From the NCBI GenBank assembly GCA_964036315.1, contig CAXIWW010000817.1, positions 2,577,501 to 2,641,500 of the forward strand: DNA of 64,000 nucleotides. Reading direction: 5' to 3'. Numbering within the stretch: position 1 is the first letter of the stretch; the number at the start of each line of letters is the position of its first letter. Position numbers and translations under genes: made by a program. This document shows positions 58,071-64,000 of the stretch, piece after piece. The DNA comes from Acanthosepion esculentum. Taxonomy: Eukaryota > Mollusca > Cephalopoda > Sepiida > Sepiidae. Under the pieces are notes generated by a model. It was not told the origin of the DNA, did no database searches, and worked only from the letters and a program-made list of their open reading frames with translations.

Positions 58071-59934
58071 GTGCATATTAGAGCGTCTAATGTAAAAAAA
58101 TAACCTACGTCCAGCAGCATGGCCTCTGATCTGTTGGTTTCCGGTCCATATTTTAGCGTCTAATGTAAGATATTAGACTACGTCTAGCAGCATGGCCTCT
58201 GACCTGTTGGCTTCCGGTCCATATTTGAGCGTCTTGTGTAAGATGATACACAATATCCAGCAGCCATGATTTTGATGTCTTGGTTTCTGGTGCATATTTG
58301 AGCGTCTAATGTAAAAAGATAAACTAGGACTAGCAGCATGGCCTCTGATCTGTTGGTTTCAGGTCCATATTTGAGCGTCTAATGTAAGATTTTAGACTAC
58401 GTCCAGCAGCATGGCCTCTGACCTGTTAGCTTCCGGTCCATATTTGATCGTCTTGTGTAATATTATACTGTACGTCCAGCAGCCATGATTCTGATCGGTT
58501 TGTTCCGGTCCATATTTGAGCTTCTAATGTAAGATATTAGTCTACGACCAGCAGCATGGCATCTGACCTCTTGGCTTCCGGTCCATATTTGAGCGTCTTG
58601 TGTAAGATGATACACTACCACCAGCAGCATGGCCTCTGATCTGTTGGTTTCCCGTCCATATTTGAGCGTCTAATGAAAGATTTTAGACTACGTCCAGCAG
58701 CATGGTCTCTGACTTGTTGGCTTCCGGTCCATATTTGAGCGACTTGTGTAAGATTATACACTACATCCAGCAGCCCTGTTTCTGATATCTTGGTTTGTGA
58801 TGCATATTTGAGCGTCTTGTGTAAGATTATACACTACGTCCAGCAGCCATGATTCTGATCTGTTGGTTTCTGGTGCATATTTGAGCGTCTAATGTAAAAA
58901 GATAAACTACGACCAGCAGCATGGCTTCTGATCTGTTTGTTTCCGGTCCATATTTGAGCATCGAATGTAAGATTTTAGAATACATGCAGAAGCATGGCCT
59001 CTGACCTGTTGGCTTCCGGTCCATATTTGAGCGTTTTGTGTAAAATGATACACTACGTCCAGCAGATATGATTCTGATCTGTTCGTTTCTGTACATATTT
59101 GAGCGTCTAATGTAAATAGATAAACTACGACCAGCAGCATGGCATCTGATCTGTTGGTTTTCCGTCCATATTTGTGCGTCTAATGTAAGATTTTAGACTA
59201 CGTCCAGCAGCATGGCCTCTGACCTGTTAGCTTCCGGGCCATATTTGAGCGTCTTGTGTAAGATGTTACACTACGTCCAGCAGCAATGATTCTGATCTGT
59301 TGGTCTCTGGTGCATATTTTGAGCGTCTAATTTAAAAAGATAAACTACGTCCAGCAGCATGGTATCTGATCTGTTGGTTTCCGGTCCATATTTGAGCGTC
59401 TAATGTAAGATTTTAGACTACGTCCAGCATCATGGCCTCTGACCTGTTGACTTCCGGTCCATATCTCAGCGTCTAATGTGAGATATTAGACTACGTCTAG
59501 CAGCATGGCCTCTGACCTGTTGGCTTCCGGTCCATATTTGAGCGTCTTGTGTCAGATGATAGACAACATCCAGCAGCCATGATATTGATCTCTTGGTTTC
59601 TGGTGCATATTTGAGCGTCTAATGTAAAAAGATAAACTACGACCAGCAGCATGGTATCTGATCTGTTGGTTTCCGGTCCATATTTGAGCGTCTAATGTAA
59701 TATTTTAGACTACGTCCAGCAGCATGGCCTCTGACCTGTTGGCTTCCGGTCCATATTTTAGCGTCTTGTGTAAGAGGATACACTACGTCCAGCAGCCCTG
59801 TTTCTGCTCTCTGGCTTCCTGGTGCATATTTGAGCGTCTAATGTAAAAAGATAAATTACGTCAAACCACATGGCCTCTGATCTGTTGGTTTCCGGTCCAT
59901 ATTTGAGCGTCCAATGTAACATTTTAGACTACGT

Positions 59935-60915
59935 CCAGCAGCATGGCCTCTGATCTGTTGGTTTCCGGTCCATATTTGAGCGTGTAACGTAAGATATTAG
60001 ACTACGTCCAGCAGCATGTCCTCTGACCTCTCGGCTTCCGGTCCAAATTTGAGCGTCTTGTGCAAGATTATACACTACGTCCAGCAGCCCTGTTTCTGAT
60101 CTCTTGCTTTCTGGTGCATATTTGAGCGTCTAATGTAAAAAGTTAAACTACGTCAAGCCACATGGCCTCTGACCTGTTAGCTTCCGGCCCATATTTGAGC
60201 GTCTTGTGTAAGATGATACACTACGTCCAGCAGCCATGATTCTGATCTAATGGTTTCTCGTGCATATTTGAGCGTCTAATGTAAAAAGATAAACTACGAC
60301 CAGCAGCATGGCCTCTGATCTGTTGGTTTCCGGTCAATATATGAGAGTCTAATGTAAGATTTTAGACTACATCCAGCAGCATGGCCTCTGACCTGTTGGC
60401 TTCCGGTCCACATTTGAGCGTCATGTGTAAGATTATACACTACGTCCAGCAGCCCTGTTTCTGATCTCTGGCTTTCTGGTGCATATTTGAGCGTCTAATG
60501 TAAAAAGATAAACTACGTCAAGCCACATGGCTTCTCATCTGTTGGTTTCCGGTCCATATTTAAGCGTCCAATGTAACATTTTAGACTACGTCCAGCAGCA
60601 TGGCCTCTGAACTGTTGGCTTCCGGCCTATATTTGAGCGTTTGTGTAAGATGATACACTACGTCCAGCAGCCATGGTTCTGATCTATTGGTTTCTCGTGC
60701 CAATTTGACCGTCTAATGTAAAAAGATAAACTACGTCCAGCAGCATGGCCCCTCAGCTGTTGGTTTCCGGTCCATATTTGAGCGTCAAATGTAAGATTTT
60801 AGACTACGCCCAGCAGCATGACATCGGACCTGTTGTCTTCCGGTCCATATTTGAGCGTCTTGTGTAAGATTATACACTACGTCCAGCAACCTTGATTTTG
60901 ATCTCTTGGTTTCTG
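59935..60915 (-). repeat. S73 HOR copy 2 (partner 57090-58070)
   Basis: This is the second copy of the roughly 1-kb run. Small differences from copy 1 include CCTCAGCTGTTGG versus CCTGAGCTGTTGG and GTGCCAATTTGACC versus GTGAAAATTTGACC. A more diverged relative of the last part (CCTTGGGCCTGTTGTCTTCC) lies near 1470. Confidence 0.88.
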
Positions 60916-63900
60916 GTGCATATTTGAGCGTCTAATGTAAAAAGATAAACTACGTCCAACAGCATGGCCTCTGATATGATGGTTTCCGGTCCATATTTGA
61001 GCGTCTAATGTAAGGTTTAGACTAGGTCTATCAGCATGGCCTCTGACCTGTTGGCTTCCGGTCCATATTTGAGCGTCTTGTGTAAGATGATACACAACAT
61101 CCAGCAGCCATGATTTTGATGTCTTGGTTTCTGGTGCATATTTGAGCGTCTAATGTAAAAAGATAAACTACGTCAGCAGCATGGCCTCTGATCGGTTTGT
61201 TCCGGTCCATATTTGAGCTTCTAATGTAAGATATTAGACTACGACCTGCAGCATGGCATCTGACCTCTTGGCTTCCGGTCCATATTTGAGCGTCTTGTGT
61301 AAGATTATACACTACGTCCAGCAGCATGGCCTCTGATCTGTTGGTTTCCCGTCCATATTTGAGCGTCTAATGTAAGATTTTAGACTACGTCCAGTAGCAT
61401 GGCCTCTGACTTGTTGGCTTCCGGTCCATATTTGAGCGACTTGTGTAAGATTATACACTACGTCCAGCAGCCATGATTCTGATCTGTTGGTTTCTGGTGC
61501 ATATTTGAGCGTCTAATGTAAAAAGATAGACTACGCCCAGCAGCATGGCCTCTGAACTCTTTGTTTCCGGTCCATATTTGAGCATCGAATGTAAGATTTT
61601 AGAATACATGCAGAATCATGGCCTCTGACCTGTTGGCTTCCGGTCCATATTTGAGCGTTTTGTGTAAAATGATACACTACGTCCAGCAGACATGATTCTG
61701 ATCTGTTCGTTTCTGTACATATTTGAGCGTCTAATGTAAAAAGATAAACTACGTCAAGTCACATGGCCTCTTATCTGTTGGTTTCCGGTCCATATTTGAG
61801 CGTCCAATGTAAGATTTTAGACTACGTCCAGCAGCATGGCCTCTGACCTGTTGGCTTCCGGCCCATATTTGAGCGTCTTGTGTAAGATGATACACTACGT
61901 CCCGCAGACATGATTCTGATCTGTTGGTTTATGCAGTATTTGAGCGTCTAATGTAAAAAGATAAACTACGTCCAGCAGCATGGCCTCTGATCGTTTGGTT
62001 TCCGATCCATATTTGAGCGTCTAATGTAAGATTTTAGACTACGACCAGCAGCATGGCCTCTGACATCTTGGCTTCCGGTCCATATTTGAGCGTCTTGTGT
62101 TAGATGATAAACTACGTCCAGCAGCCCTGTTTCTGATCTCTTGGTTTCTTGTGCATATTTGAGCGTCTAATGTAAAAAGATAAACTAGGTCCAGACGCAT
62201 GGCCTCTGATCTGTTGGTTTCCGGTCCATATTTGAGCGTCTGATGTAAGATATTTGACTACGTCCTGCAGCATGGCCTCTGACCTGTTGGCTTCCGGTCC
62301 ATATTCGAGCATCTTGTGTAAGATTATACTGTACGTCCAGCAGCCATGATTCTGATCTTTTGTTTTCTGGTGCATATTTGAGCGTCTAATGTAAAAAGAT
62401 ATACAACGTCCAGCAGCATGGCCTCTGATCTGTTGGTTTCCGGTGCATATTTAAGCGTGTAATGTAAGATTTTAGACTACGTCCTGCAGCATGGCCTCCG
62501 AACTGTTGGCTTCCGTTCCATATTTGAGCGTCTTGTGTAAGAAGATACACTACGTCCAGCAGCCATGATTCTGATCTGTTGGATTCTGGTGCATATTTGA
62601 GCGTCTAATGTAAAAAGATAGACTACGTCCAGCAGCATGGCCTCTGATCTGTTGGTTTCCCGTCCATATTTGAGCATCTAATGTAAGATTTTAGACTACG
62701 TCCAGCAGCATGGCCTCTGTCCGTTTGGCTTCCGGTCCATATTTGAGCGTCTTGTGTAAGATGATACACTACATCCAGCAGCCCTGTTTCTGATCTCTTG
62801 GTTTCTGATGCTTATTTTAGCGTCTTCTGTAAGATTATACACTACGTCCAGCTGCCATGATTTTGATCTGTTGGTTTCTGGTGCATATTTGAGCGTCTAA
62901 TGTAAAAAGATAAACTACGACCAGCAGCATGGCCTCTGATCTGTTGGTTTCCGGTCCATATTTGAGAATCGAATGTAAGATTTTAGAATACATGCAGCAG
63001 CATGGCCTCTGACATGTTGGCTTCCCGTCCATATTTGAGCATATTGTGTAAAATGAAACCCTACGTCCAGCAGACATGATTCTGATCTGTTCGTTTCTGT
63101 ACATATTTCAGCGTCTAATGTTAATAGATAAACTACGTCCAGCAGCATGGCATCTGATCTGTTGGTTTCCCGTCAATATTTGTGCGTCTAATGTAAGATT
63201 TTAGACTACGTCCAGCAGCATGGCCTGAGACCTGTTGGCTTCCGGTCAAGATTTGAGCGTCTTGTGTAAGATGATACACTACGCCCAGCAGCCATGATTC
63301 TGATCTGTTGGTTTCTGCTGCATATTTGAGCGTCTAATGTAAAAAGATAAACTACGACCAGCAGCATGGCCTCTGATCTGTTGGTTTCCGGTCCATATTT
63401 GAGCGTGTCATGTCAGATTTAAGACTACGTCCAGCAGCATGGCCTCTGTCCTGTTGGCTTCAGGTCCATATTTGAGCGTCTTGTGTAAGATGATACACTA
63501 CGTCCAGCAGCCCTTTTTCTGATCTCTTACTTTCTGGTGCATATTTGAGCGTCTAATTTAAAAAGATAAACTACGTCAAGCCACATGGCCTCTGACCTGT
63601 TGGCTTCCGGCCCATATTTGAGCGTCTTGTGTAAGATGATACACTACGTCCAGCAGCCCTGTTTCTGATCTCTTGGTTTCTGGTGCATATTTGAGCGTCT
63701 TATGTAAAAAGATAAATTACGTCCAGCAGCATGGCCTCTGATCTGTTGGTTTCCGGTCCATATTTGAGCGTCTAATGTAACATATTAGACTACGTCTAGC
63801 AGCATGGTCTCTGACCTGTTGGTTTCCGGTCCATATTTGAGCGTCTTAGGTAAGATGATAGACAAAGTCCAGCAGCCATGATTTTGATCTCTTGGTTTCT

Positions 63901-64000
63901 GTTGCATATTTTAGCGTCTAATGGAAAAAGATAAACTACGTCCAGCAGCATGGCCTCAGATCTGTTTGATTCCGGTCCATATTTGAGCGTCTAATGTACG

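Larger units (their letters stand above)
55724..64000 (-). repeat. S73 satellite array, minus orientation (window end)
   Basis: About 113 minus-oriented 73-bp monomers in 219-bp trimers, continuing past the right edge. Private variants match other blocks. TACGTCAAGCCACATGGC with CTCTGGCTTTCTGGTG is related to plus copies near 55300-55360 and 24200-24270. TCTGTACATATTTGAGCGT with AAATAGATAAACTAC near 59090 and 63110 matches the region near 23085 in reverse complement. No gene, RNA or mobile element is visible. Confidence 0.95.

Overview
This window holds only satellite DNA. I found no protein-coding gene, RNA gene, transposase or reverse-transcriptase frame, or CRISPR array. All 64 kb can be assigned to four unrelated tandem-repeat families, called here S73 (73 bp), S60 (60 bp), S42 (42/43 bp with a shorter 31 bp form) and S395 (395 bp, AT-rich). 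Long multi-family satellite arrays with higher-order repeats (HORs), strand switches and duplications at several scales are typical of eukaryotic pericentromeric, subtelomeric or B/sex-chromosome heterochromatin. A metazoan, perhaps an arthropod, is my guess, but nothing here fixes the taxon.

Orientation: S73 '+' reads GACGTAGT...GACGCTCAAATATG; S60 '+' reads GCCTTACAAGCAATCTCAGG; S42 '+' reads CCCAGAAAGTCCCACGCAGA; S395 '+' reads CAGTTTAGGGCCGCATGACA.

Layout: S73- (1-2150); S395- then a short S395+ (2151-2836); S60+ (2837-6050); S60- (6051-6789); S42+ (6790-16171); S60+ (16172-19623); S60- (19624-20337); S395+ (20338-21131); S73+ (21132-32917); S395+ (32918-34384); S60+ (34385-37690); S42+ (37691-46835); S60+ (46836-49489); S60- (49490-52226); S395- scrap then S395+ (52227-53309); S73+ (53310-54336); S73- (54337-55013); S73+ (55014-55723); S73- (55724-64000, open at the window edge).

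Two large structures tie the blocks together. (1) The order S60, S42, S60+, S60-, S395+, S73+ occurs twice in direct orientation, about 31.8-32.2 kb apart, so the satellites have been amplified as one composite unit. (2) The stretch 2151-6789 is an inverted copy of about 48760-53309, sharing internal strand-switch points, family junctions and a truncated monomer. The S42 blocks lie between these arms but are not inverted relative to each other. The S73 region near 55014 forms a smaller palindrome. Below this level lie duplications of 116 bp to 4 kb, some with no visible differences.

The many long open frames (up to about 750 codons) are side effects of repeat composition. The S42 consensus has no stop codon in any of its six frames, and S60 has none in three of six with a period divisible by 3. 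None is annotated as a gene. The points of interest are the composite four-satellite unit with conserved junctions, the strongly strand-asymmetric, G-run-rich S42 arrays, and signs of very recent tandem and inverted duplication, which need checking against assembly artefact.
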